Assembly (NCBI GenBank): GCA_045530865.1
Contig: JAZSCX010000075.1
Location: 1-27,347 of the forward strand
Reading direction: 5' to 3'
DNA length: 27,347 nt
DNA from: Avoscillospira sp045530865
GTDB taxonomy: Bacteria; Bacillota; Clostridia; Oscillospirales; Oscillospiraceae
Numbering within the stretch: the first letter of the stretch is position 1; each line of letters begins with the position of its first letter. The notes under the pieces are model-generated. The model had not been told where the DNA came from and searched no databases. It saw only the letters and a list, made by a program, of their open reading frames with translations. Of this stretch, positions 7,913 to 14,285 are shown in pieces. The translations under genes and the position numbers were made by a program.

Positions 7913-8596
7913 GTGCCGAAATTGAACTGTTTATGGGAAAAAGAAGAGATCGTCCGGATCGCAAAGACCATGTACCGCAGCGGCATGACCAATCTGTTTG
8001 AGGGCAACGTCTCTATGCGGGTGGGGGAGACCATGCTGCTGACGCCGTCGCAGCAGGATAAGGAACAGCTCTGTCCGGAGCAGATCATTGAGCTGGATCT
8101 GCAGGGGAATGTGCTCCATGCGCCGGAGGGGCTGCGGCCATCGGTGGAATACCGGATGCATGCGGAGGTCTATCGGCTGCGGCCCGATGTGCGGGCTGTC
8201 GTCCACAACCACAGTGCCTTCGCCACGGCCTATGCGGTGGCAGGGAAGCCCATCGCCAGCGAGGGACATGTGGAGCTGAACCTGCTCTTCGGGCAGGTGC
8301 CGGTGGCGCCCTACGGGATGCTGGGGACCGAGGCTATCTATCAGGGGTTGGAGCCGCTGCTGCGGGACTACCATGTGGTGCTGCTGGAGAACCATGGCGT
8401 GCTGGCAGTGGGGCCTGATCTGGTTACGGCCTATTCCCGGGCGGAAGCGGTGGAAAAAATGGCGAAAACCCTGCTGCTGGCAGACCTGCTGGGTGGCGCA
8501 AAGCCCCTGCCTGCAGAAGAACTGGTGCAGATTCGCCGGGATGGAATGGAAAAACGCCATGCCGAGATGAGAAATCCGGAAAACACCCTGAAATAA
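7913..8596 (+). CDS. Class II aldolase/adducin family protein (L-fuculose-phosphate aldolase-like)
   Basis: A 227-residue cytosolic zinc enzyme of the FucA/AraD family, which cleaves or epimerises phosphorylated sugars or related hydroxy acids. The metal site is complete: His98 and His100 in HNHSAFATAYA and His161 in ENHGVLAVG. Glu79 in RPSVEYRMHAEVY matches the catalytic glutamate region of FucA. The N-terminal NLFEGNVSMR matches the phosphate-binding loop region of the family. The start is a GTG at 7913 after AGAAAGG; no in-frame ATG lies nearby. It has its own promoter (7869-7897), and the next gene has its own too, so it is probably monocistronic. The exact substrate cannot be read from sequence. 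Its codon choice (GGG, CGG) differs from the heavily biased neighbours, suggesting lower expression. Confidence 0.85.
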   Translation: MPKLNCLWEKEEIVRIAKTMYRSGMTNLFEGNVSMRVGETMLLTPSQQDKEQLCPEQIIELDLQGNVLHAPEGLRPSVEYRMHAEVYRLRPDVRAVVHNHSAFATAYAVAGKPIASEGHVELNLLFGQVPVAPYGMLGTEAIYQGLEPLLRDYHVVLLENHGVLAVGPDLVTAYSRAEAVEKMAKTLLLADLLGGAKPLPAEELVQIRRDGMEKRHAEMRNPENTLK

Positions 8597-8598
8597 CA

Positions 8599-8627
8599 TT
8601 GACGAACAGGAAAAACGGGTGTATACT
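8599..8627 (+). promoter_or_regulatory. Sigma-A promoter for the aminotransferase
   Basis: TTGACG (8599-8604), 17-bp spacer, TATACT (8622-8627), a near-consensus promoter. The leader to the ATG at 8687 is about 55 nt. Confidence 0.8.
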
Positions 8628-8686
8628 GGTAAAAGTTGAGCAAACAAAGCACGAAAGAACTTATATTTATAAAGGAGAAAACATCC

Positions 8687-9880
8687 ATGAAGCTGTCTGC
8701 AAAAGTGCAGGCCTGCGGCCTGTCCCCCATGCGTAAATTCCACCCCTATGCAGTTGCTGCCAAGCAGAAGGGCCGTGAGATCTTCCATCTGAACATCGGT
8801 CAGCCCGATATCGAAACTCCTCCCGCATTCTTTGAAACCCTGAAAAAGTTTGAGGCAAAGGTTCTGGAATATGCTCCCGCCCCCGGTATTCCTGTTCTGG
8901 TGGACGCCATCCGCGACTACTACAAGAAGCTCGGCGTGGAATACGAAGCTGGCGATATTCTGATCACCACCGGCGGCTCCGAAGCCCTGCAGATGCTGCT
9001 GCTGTGCATTCTGGATGAGGGCAGCGAAGTGCTGATCCCCGAACCCTTCTATCCCAACTACCGTACCTTCGTCACCGCTGCTGGCGGCAAGATCGTGCCC
9101 ATCCCCACCACCGTGGAAGAGGGCTACCGCTATGCCCAGCGCGAGCGCATTGAGGCGCAGATCACCGAGAATACCCGCGCCATCATGGTCACCAACCCCG
9201 GCAATCCCACCGGTCTGGTTCTGACCCGTGAAGAGCTGCAGGTCATTGTTGATGTGGCAAGAGACCACGATCTGTACATCATCGGCGACGAAGTCTACCG
9301 TGAGTTCTTTTACGGCGGCAACGGCATGGCTGTTTCTCTGTCCTCCTTCCCCGAGGCAGCGGAGAATGTGGTCCTGATCGACTCCGTTTCCAAGCGCTTC
9401 TCCGCCTGCGGCGCCCGTATCGGCTGCCTGATCTCCAAGAACAAGGCTCTGATGGCACAGGCCATGAAGTTCTGCCAGGCCAGACTTTGCTGCGCTACGT
9501 TGGATCAGGTTGCTTCCGCCGCGCTGTACAATGTAGATGCCGCCTACTTCGCAGCCGTCCGCGAGGAGTATCAGCTCCGCCGCGACACCGTTCTGAACGC
9601 CCTGAAGAAGATCCCCGGCGTCACCGTTTCCAACCCCGAGGGTGCCTTCTATCTGATGGCTGCTCTGCCCATTGAGGACGCAGAGGACTTCCAGCTGTGG
9701 CTGCTGAACGAGTTTGAGGACAACGGCCAGACCGTCATGTTCTCTCCCGCCGGTTCCTTCTATGCCACCGAAGGCCGCGGCAAGAACGAGATCCGTATCG
9801 CCTACGTTCTGAAGAAGGAGCGTCTGGAGCGCGCCATGGAGCTGCTGGCTCTGGCTCTGGAAAAGTACAACCAGAAGTAA
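8687..9880 (+). CDS. Pyridoxal-phosphate aminotransferase, class I/II (aspartate aminotransferase-like)
   Basis: A 397-residue cytosolic PLP fold-type I enzyme transferring amino groups between an amino acid and a 2-oxo acid. Visible features are the N-terminal NIGQPDIETP, the cofactor loop TTGGSEALQ, NPGNPTG, the DEVYREFFYGG strand carrying the PLP-binding Asp and Tyr, the Schiff-base Lys236 in DSVSKRFSACGARIG, and a C-terminal EIRIAYV with the arginine that holds the substrate carboxylate. The ATG at 8687 is 7 nt or so after AAAGGAG (8671-8677); the upstream TTG at 8636 has no ribosome site and lies in the leader. It has its own near-perfect promoter and a strong terminator (9888-9934). The codon bias is extreme (CCC, GGC, CTG), suggesting high expression. 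Aspartate is the likeliest amino donor, but that is inference. Confidence 0.92.
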   Translation: MKLSAKVQACGLSPMRKFHPYAVAAKQKGREIFHLNIGQPDIETPPAFFETLKKFEAKVLEYAPAPGIPVLVDAIRDYYKKLGVEYEAGDILITTGGSEALQMLLLCILDEGSEVLIPEPFYPNYRTFVTAAGGKIVPIPTTVEEGYRYAQRERIEAQITENTRAIMVTNPGNPTGLVLTREELQVIVDVARDHDLYIIGDEVYREFFYGGNGMAVSLSSFPEAAENVVLIDSVSKRFSACGARIGCLISKNKALMAQAMKFCQARLCCATLDQVASAALYNVDAAYFAAVREEYQLRRDTVLNALKKIPGVTVSNPEGAFYLMAALPIEDAEDFQLWLLNEFEDNGQTVMFSPAGSFYATEGRGKNEIRIAYVLKKERLERAMELLALALEKYNQK

Positions 9881-9887
9881 TTTCCGT

Positions 9888-9934
9888 AATCGTAAAAAGA
9901 CTGTACCGCATGGCGGTACAGTCTTTTTACGATT
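9888..9934 (+). terminator. Intrinsic terminator after the aminotransferase
   Basis: A perfect 22-bp inverted repeat (9888-9909 and 9913-9934) with a 3-nt loop. The core GACTGTACCGC/GCGGTACAGTC is flanked by A5 on the left and T5 on the right, so it can work in both directions. Confidence 0.92.
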
Positions 9935-9982
9935 GCCGGAAGGTTGGGCTTCCCTTATTTAACACATACATGTCTGTGTTTA

Positions 9983-10011
9983 TTGCTTTTTTGGCAAATT
10001 CCGCGTATACT
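9983..10011 (+). promoter_or_regulatory. Sigma-A promoter for the beta-propeller protein
   Basis: TTGCTT (9983-9988), 17-bp spacer, TATACT (10006-10011). The transcript would start near 10018, about 30 nt before the ATG at 10048. Confidence 0.72.
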
Positions 10012-10047
10012 TTTTTGTAACAAGACATGAAAACGAGGGGATATACC

Positions 10048-11208
10048 ATGAAATACGAATCTCATGCTCCGATCACTACGATTTCCCCGGACGATCCATA
10101 TCACTATTTCTTTGGCTATTACGACCTGCAGCCCTTTGACCGGGCAAACAAGCGGCATCTTGCCCATAGAACCGCTTTTGCCGACCGGATTCCCAATAAA
10201 AACGATGTGGTGGAGCTGGGCTATATCGATCTGGACAGCAAAGCTTTTCACAAGCTGGCAGAAAGCCATGCGTGGAATTTCCAGCAGGGCGCGCTGCTGC
10301 AGTGGTTTGATGATACCAGCATTATCTACAATGACTTCCGGGATGGGAGCTGCTGTTCCGTCATTCAGGATATTGACACTGGGGCAGAACGGGTTCTCTG
10401 CGCGCCTTTGGCCCATCTTTCTGCGGACCGCAAATGGGGACTGTCCATCAATTTTCCACGGGTGTGGGATTTCCGCCCCGGGTATGGCTACTGCAACACC
10501 AAGGATCCTTATTTTGACGAAACCGCCCCGGAGAATGATGGTATTTTTCTTGTGGATATTGAAAAAAACACCAGCCGTCTGATCTTCAGCTACCGGCAGC
10601 TGGCGCAGGCTTTTCCGGAACAACCCTTCTGCGATATGAAGCTTGTGGTGAACCATATCACCTTCAATCCTTCTGCCAACCGTTTTCTGTTTCTGCTGCG
10701 AAACTTCCCGGAGCCCGGAAAAAAATGGGGCACGCTGCTGGCCACAGCGGACCGGGACGGCAGAAATCTGCGAAAGCTGACAGATTATGAAATCAATTCC
10801 CACTACCACTGGAAAAACGACCGGGAGATCATGATCTATTCGGGTCTTCCTCAATGGGGCGTCTACTTTTTTGATGATGAAACCGGTCAGCGGCAGATGC
10901 TGGACAATGCCATGATCAACGAGGATGATATCCATTGCCTCTACTCGCCGGATCGCAGCTGTTTCATCGGAGACGGTTACTGGGACAAGGAAAGCTTTCG
11001 CAGCATCTTCCTGTATGATTTTGAAACCCAGACCGGCAAACGGATCCTGCGGATCTGCTCTCAGCCGAATACGGTGGTGACTGATATTCGCTGCGATCTG
11101 CATAACCGCTTCAATCGGGAGGGAACGGTGGTTTCCTTTGACTCCTGGCACAGCGGCCGCCGCGAGATCCTTAGCTTCCCGTTTGAGAAAGAAATGCTCC
11201 TGAAATAG
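10048..11208 (+). CDS. TolB-like beta-propeller protein, oligogalacturonate-lyase-like in layout
   Basis: A 386-residue protein without a signal peptide or membrane segment, so probably cytosolic. The ATG at 10048 follows GAGGGG (10035-10040) at 7 nt; the ATG at 10027 has no such site. The repeating beta-strand pattern with blades such as TADRDGRNLRKLTDYEI resembles TolB/DPP-type propellers. Histidines at INSHYHW, EDDIHCLYSPD and DLHNRFN fall in the C-terminal half, roughly as the metal-binding histidines do in oligogalacturonate lyases (PL22). I cannot align them with confidence, so lyase activity is only a hypothesis. It has its own promoter and no clear terminator before the next promoter at 11256. 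The uxa operon later in the window makes a pectin link attractive but does not prove it. Confidence 0.75.
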   Translation: MKYESHAPITTISPDDPYHYFFGYYDLQPFDRANKRHLAHRTAFADRIPNKNDVVELGYIDLDSKAFHKLAESHAWNFQQGALLQWFDDTSIIYNDFRDGSCCSVIQDIDTGAERVLCAPLAHLSADRKWGLSINFPRVWDFRPGYGYCNTKDPYFDETAPENDGIFLVDIEKNTSRLIFSYRQLAQAFPEQPFCDMKLVVNHITFNPSANRFLFLLRNFPEPGKKWGTLLATADRDGRNLRKLTDYEINSHYHWKNDREIMIYSGLPQWGVYFFDDETGQRQMLDNAMINEDDIHCLYSPDRSCFIGDGYWDKESFRSIFLYDFETQTGKRILRICSQPNTVVTDIRCDLHNRFNREGTVVSFDSWHSGRREILSFPFEKEMLLK

Positions 11209-11255
11209 CACCCTGTCTGACCAAAACCCCTTTGCATCATGTGAAGCCAAACCGG

Positions 11256-11284
11256 TTGAAAAGCTGCTTTCGATCCCCTATACT
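11256..11284 (+). promoter_or_regulatory. Sigma-A promoter for the ATC-hydrolase family gene
   Basis: TTGAAA (11256-11261), 17-bp spacer, TATACT (11279-11284). The leader to the ATG at 11337 is about 45 nt. Confidence 0.78.
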
Positions 11285-11336
11285 ATTCCCATCGAATGGG
11301 TTACCATAGAGAGAAAACAGAAAAGAGGGAAAAAAT

Positions 11337-11837
11337 ATGAGCATCAAGAACGAACCGAAGATCAAAAATCCCCTGATCGCTGCCATCCGTGAGCAGCTGG
11401 AGCACCGGGCCCTGTGGATGTATCTGCTGTGCGACGAGGCCAGAAAGAAGGGCCTGGAGCCTCAGGACTATGCACCTGCCGCCATCAAGCGCTGCGGCCT
11501 GTATCAGGGCGGCAATCTGCGGCAGAAGGCCGGCGGCGGCGACAGCCTGAAGGGCCTGAAAAAGACCCTGTTCACCAAGCCTGCCCAGTGGGTCTTTGAA
11601 ATGGACGTCAAACGCTGCACCGATGACAATCTGGACATCGATTTCCACTACTGCCCGCTGGTGAAGGCATGGCAGAAGCAAGGCTGCTCCGATGAGGAGA
11701 TTCAGCTGCTGTGCGACCATGCCATGTGCGGCGACCGCGGTATTGCCGAGAGCTTCGGCTGTGAGCTGGACCTGCCCACCACCATTGCCAGAGGCGACGA
11801 TGTGTGCAAGATCCGGTTTGTGCGGAGAAAGAAATAA
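11337..11837 (+). CDS. L-2-amino-thiazoline-4-carboxylic acid hydrolase family protein
   Basis: A 166-residue cytosolic protein of the ATC-hydrolase family (known founder activity: opening the thiazoline ring of ATC on the way to cysteine). The C-terminal half carries the family pattern: a CPLVKAW segment with Cys106, a CSDEEIQLLCDHAMCGDRG segment, and LPTTIARGDDVCKIRF. Many clostridial members are annotated from this pattern without any proof of the activity, and they may act on other compounds. The start follows AGAGGGA at 6-7 nt. It has its own promoter (11256-11284). It shares the biased codon use of the aminotransferase gene, so it may be well expressed. It converges on fba; the terminator at 11934-11969 can serve both. 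Confidence 0.82.
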   Translation: MSIKNEPKIKNPLIAAIREQLEHRALWMYLLCDEARKKGLEPQDYAPAAIKRCGLYQGGNLRQKAGGGDSLKGLKKTLFTKPAQWVFEMDVKRCTDDNLDIDFHYCPLVKAWQKQGCSDEEIQLLCDHAMCGDRGIAESFGCELDLPTTIARGDDVCKIRFVRRKK

Positions 11838-11841
11838 AAAT

Positions 11842-11924
11842 CAATGTACAATTGACAATGGACAATGAATGTGTCGCCTTCGGCGATGGATTGATATATA
11901 GGGCGGGCAAGGGTCTGCCCGCCC
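11842..11924. repeat. Intergenic palindromic repeat with ATTGACAATGGACAATG head
   Basis: The order is an ATTGACAATGGACAATG stretch (about 11850-11867), a small hairpin TCGCC/GGCGA (about 11874-11886) and a larger one GGGCGGGCA/TGCCCGCCC (11901-11924). The same head and small-hairpin order occurs in opposite orientation at 16350-16403. This kind of dispersed element is common between genes in Oscillospirales (general knowledge); no coding capacity. Confidence 0.6.
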
Positions 11925-11933
11925 TACGAATCG

Positions 11934-11969
11934 AAAAACATCCGGAGTGCGATGCACTCCGGATGTTTT
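11934..11969 (-). terminator. Intrinsic terminator for fba (bidirectional)
   Basis: A 16-bp stem, AAAACATCCGGAGTGC (11935-11950) with GCACTCCGGATGTTTT (11954-11969), and a 3-nt loop. Reading on the minus strand the stem is followed by T5. It lies 18 nt beyond the fba stop codon. Confidence 0.88.
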
Positions 11970-11986
11970 GTGCAATATTCGGGGAA

Positions 11987-12955
11987 TTAGGCCTTGCCGG
12001 CGCAGCCCAGAACGTTGACCAGCTTATGGCGAACGATTTCCTTGATGTTGGCGCGGGCGGGCTTCAGGTACTCACGAGGATCGAACTTGCTGGGCTGGTC
12101 GTTGAAGAACTGGCGGATGGTGCCGGTCATGGCCAGACGCAGATCGGAGTCGATGTTGATCTTGCAGACGGACAGAGAAGCGGCCTTGCGCAGCTGCTCT
12201 TCGGGAACGCCAATGGCGTTGGGCATCTTGCCGCCGTTAGCATTGACCATCTTCACGTATTCCTGAGGAACGGAAGAGGAGCCGTGCAGAACGATGGGGA
12301 AGCCGGGCAGACGGCGGGTAACTTCTTCCAGAACGTCAAAGCGCAGTGCGGGAGGAACCAGGATGCCCTGCTCGTTGACGGTGCACTGTTCGGGAGTGAA
12401 CTTGTAAGCGCCGTGGGAGGTGCCGATGGCGATGGCCAGGGAGTCGCAGCCGGTGCGGGTCACGAACTCTTCGACTTCTTGGGGACGGGTGTAGGAAGCA
12501 GCTTCTGCAGAAACATTGACTTCGTCTTCGATGCCGGCCAGGGAGCCCAGCTCAGCTTCGACAACAACGCCGCGCTCGTGAGCGTACTCAACGACCTTGC
12601 GGGTGATCTCGATGTTCTCTTCGAAGGGCTTGGAGGAGGCGTCGATCATGACGGAGGTGAAGCCGCCGTCGATGCAGGACTTGCAGGTCTCAAAGCTGTC
12701 GCCATGGTCCAGATGCAGAGCGATGGGGATTTCGGGGCACTCGATGATAGCAGCTTCCACCAGCTTCACCAGATAGGTGTGGTTGGCGTAGGCGCGTGCG
12801 CCCTTGGAGACCTGCAGGATCACGGGAGCCTTTTCTTCCTTACAGGCTTCGGTGATACCCTGAACGATTTCCATGTTGTTGACATTGAAGGCGCCGATGG
12901 CGTAGCCACCGTTGTAAGCCTTTGCGAACATTTCCTTAGTGTTAACCAGAGGCAT
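11987..12955 (-). CDS. fba: Class II fructose-1,6-bisphosphate aldolase
   Basis: A 322-residue cytosolic zinc aldolase interconverting fructose-1,6-bisphosphate with glyceraldehyde-3-phosphate and dihydroxyacetone phosphate. The catalytic/zinc pair is Asp83-His84 in ALHLDHGDSFE. Further metal ligands lie in VEAELGSLAG, GTSHGAYK and VLHGSSSV, and the substrate-phosphate region in KINIDSDLR. The ATG at 12955 follows AAAGGAG at 9 nt. The TTG at 12964 abuts the ribosome site and is rejected, although it is in frame. It is transcribed alone from a good promoter (12993-13021) and ends at the hairpin 11934-11969. The strong codon bias fits a glycolytic enzyme. Confidence 0.96.
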   Translation of the reverse strand: MPLVNTKEMFAKAYNGGYAIGAFNVNNMEIVQGITEACKEEKAPVILQVSKGARAYANHTYLVKLVEAAIIECPEIPIALHLDHGDSFETCKSCIDGGFTSVMIDASSKPFEENIEITRKVVEYAHERGVVVEAELGSLAGIEDEVNVSAEAASYTRPQEVEEFVTRTGCDSLAIAIGTSHGAYKFTPEQCTVNEQGILVPPALRFDVLEEVTRRLPGFPIVLHGSSSVPQEYVKMVNANGGKMPNAIGVPEEQLRKAASLSVCKINIDSDLRLAMTGTIRQFFNDQPSKFDPREYLKPARANIKEIVRHKLVNVLGCAGKA

Positions 12956-12992
12956 GTTGTACAACTCCTTTAATTATATATTCCTACAGAAC

Positions 12993-13021
12993 ATCTTATC
13001 AAATTGATAGAAAAAATGCAA
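12993..13021 (-). promoter_or_regulatory. Sigma-A promoter for fba
   Basis: Minus-strand TTGCAT (13021-13016), 17-bp spacer, TAAGAT (12998-12993). The leader is about 30-35 nt and ends in AAAGGAG. Confidence 0.75.
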
Positions 13022-13030
13022 TAGACGAAG

Positions 13031-13186
13031 TTGACAAGATGCGCGAGTTACGAAATATTGTATTTGTTGAGAATGGGGTGTTTGCCCGAAAAAACGGCAA
13101 ACACCACAGAGAACAGATGCTGGAGGGCCGGTGCGTTTTCGAACGAACCGTGGCGAATCAATGTGCTCAGTAGTAAATTGATGATA
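13031..13186. other. Intergenic stretch with a hairpin and a weak plus-strand promoter candidate
   Basis: A perfect TTGACA (13031-13036) is followed after 17 bp by a poor -10 (AATATT, 13054-13059). Downstream is a strong hairpin, GGTGTTTGCC/GGCAAACACC (13077-13105), with a 9-nt loop. No convincing gene was found. The hairpin has no T-run and could be a regulator site or an RNA structure. Nothing else was recognised up to the operator module at 13187. Confidence 0.35.
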
Positions 13187-13254
13187 TTTTCGGACGATTT
13201 TACGGTTTTTTTGGATGATTGTCACTATCTCTTCCGGCAATATAGTGGTACAAT
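13187..13254 (+). promoter_or_regulatory. Operator/promoter module A (three boxes plus -10)
   Basis: Three same-direction boxes, TTTTCGGACGATTTTAC (core at 13191), TTTTTGGATGATTGTC (core at 13212) and TTCCGGC (core at 13235), are spaced 21 and 23 bp. A -10 TACAAT follows at 13249-13254, 14 bp after the last core. No good -35 is present. The layout fits an activator-dependent promoter with helically phased binding sites. A second copy is module B (13436-13529). Confidence 0.6.
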
Positions 13255-13260
13255 GAAAAC

Positions 13261-13434
13261 GAGAATCGGTACTCAACGGAAACAAGCGCCGTTCAGGTGT
13301 ACGCATTTGAAAATGATCGGTGTCCCTGCGGTGGCAGTCCTGCTCTGGACGCAATTTGCCCGTTTCCTGAAAACAGTGTAACAGCTGTTTTCATGTCTCC
13401 TGAAGGACCGGATCTCCTGCCGGTCCTTCTTTTT
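13261..13434 (+). ncRNA. Candidate small RNA or attenuated leader of about 174 nt
   Basis: Bounded by promoter module A (-10 at 13249-13254) and an intrinsic terminator (13402-13434). Predicted stems include AACGG/CCGTT (13275-13293) and GAAAACAG/CTGTTTTC (13369-13392). No ribosome site precedes any usable start; the ATG at 13253 overlaps the -10 and the one at 13313 (22 codons) lacks a Shine-Dalgarno. It could be a separate regulatory RNA or the terminated leader of the YesL-transporter operon. It matches no RNA family that I know. Confidence 0.45.
13402..13434 (+). terminator. Intrinsic terminator between modules A and B
   Basis: GAAGGACCGG (13402-13411), 8-nt loop, CCGGTCCTTC (13420-13429), then T5. 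It is a clear rho-independent terminator located upstream of the yesL-like gene, so it must end a transcript started at module A or earlier. Confidence 0.9.
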
Positions 13435-13435
13435 A

Positions 13436-13529
13436 GTCCGGACAATACAAAACATGGGTATTCTTCCGGACGATTTTACAGTTTTCCGGACAAATTTAAC
13501 TATATCTTTTCGGAAAAACATTATATAAT
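13436..13529 (+). promoter_or_regulatory. Operator/promoter module B for the YesL-transporter operon
   Basis: Boxes are AGTCCGGACAATAC (core at 13439), CTTCCGGACGATTTTAC (13467), TTTTCCGGACAAATTTA (13487) and TTTTCGGAAAAAC (13511). The last three are spaced 20 and 24 bp. A perfect TATAAT (13524-13529) lies 13 bp after the last core, with a poor -35 (TATATC, 13501-13506). The spacing and the overlap of the last box with the -35 gap are typical of AraC-type activation. The transcript would start near 13536. Confidence 0.65.
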
Positions 13530-13586
13530 AATAAAATGAAGAGAGTATCAACTCTCGTTCTTTACCGGAAGTCGCAGGAGGCGATC

Positions 13587-14243
13587 ATGAAGTTCTTCAA
13601 CTCCGACACAAAATTTACGCGGTTCATGGCCGGTTTAACAGATGTGATCCTGCTGGGACTTTTGTGGTGCGTATTTGCTGTGACGATCGTTGGCATCGGC
13701 CCTGCGTCCTCCGCATTGTATTACGCCATAGCAAAATCGGTCCGCCGGGAACGCGGCAGTCCCTTCAAAGAATTTTTCCGCGCCATCAAAGAGGGTTGGA
13801 AAAACACACTGGTGGTCGGCCTGTTTCTGCTTTTGCTGGTGGTTGGCATTTTCCTGCTGGACGGCTACGCGCTGATCAGTGCACTGGTCGCCCATACGAT
13901 TGTAGAGCCCTTCCGATTTGTATGCGGCGTACTGGAGATTTTCTTCTTGCTGACCATTGCGGTGTATGCGTTTCCGCTGGCATCCCGGTTTGAGATGCGC
14001 AGCTGGAATATTATCATCGTGTCGGTGTCGCTGGTGTTCCGTTATTTCGGAAAGACCCTGCTGATGACGGGAATGCTGGCGGCAGTGCTGCTGTTCCTCA
14101 TTGGTCTGCCGGAGTTTGTTGTATTGGCGCCCGGCGTATTCGTATATTTTTTGACATATCCCATGGAAAAGGTTCTGGGGAGCTATCTCCGGTTGTCCGG
14201 ATTTGAGATTCCCGAGGACGAAGATACCTGGTATTTGGAGTAA
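13587..14243 (+). CDS. YesL-family (DUF624) membrane protein
   Basis: A 218-residue integral membrane protein with about five hydrophobic segments. The N-terminus MKFFNSDTKFTRF and the following LTDVILLGLLW and GPASSALYYA are typical of the DUF624/YesL family. Its molecular role is unknown; members are usually encoded beside CUT1 oligosaccharide transporters and YesM/YesN two-component systems. The ATG at 13587 follows AGGAGG (13576-13581) at 5 nt and gives the family start; the ATG at 13536 coincides with the predicted transcription start and is rejected. It is first gene of the transporter operon, 42 bp before the first permease. The codon bias is weaker than in the following genes. Confidence 0.85.
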   Translation: MKFFNSDTKFTRFMAGLTDVILLGLLWCVFAVTIVGIGPASSALYYAIAKSVRRERGSPFKEFFRAIKEGWKNTLVVGLFLLLLVVGIFLLDGYALISALVAHTIVEPFRFVCGVLEIFFLLTIAVYAFPLASRFEMRSWNIIIVSVSLVFRYFGKTLLMTGMLAAVLLFLIGLPEFVVLAPGVFVYFLTYPMEKVLGSYLRLSGFEIPEDEDTWYLE

Positions 14244-14285
14244 ACCCGTAAGCTCGACAAATTTCTAGTATTGAGGGAGACAAAA

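Noticed and set aside
7913..8596. KDPG aldolase to complete the galacturonate pathway
   Set aside because: The zinc-binding HNH and ENHG motifs mark a FucA-type class II enzyme, not the lysine-dependent KdgA family.
11804..12973. Plus-strand open frame opposite fba
   Set aside because: Antisense shadow of a complete class II aldolase; it also runs through the fba terminator.
13031..13059. Plus-strand promoter TTGACA-17-AATATT
   Set aside because: The -10 is poor and no gene or defined transcript follows before module A; kept only as a note in the intergenic entry.
13031..13381. Possible 116-codon plus-strand gene between fba and the yesL-like gene
   Set aside because: No ribosome site at its start, it runs through operator module A, and its composition is not protein-like.
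13297..13539. Possible 80-codon gene starting with GTG at 13297
   Set aside because: It would read through a strong terminator and all of module B.
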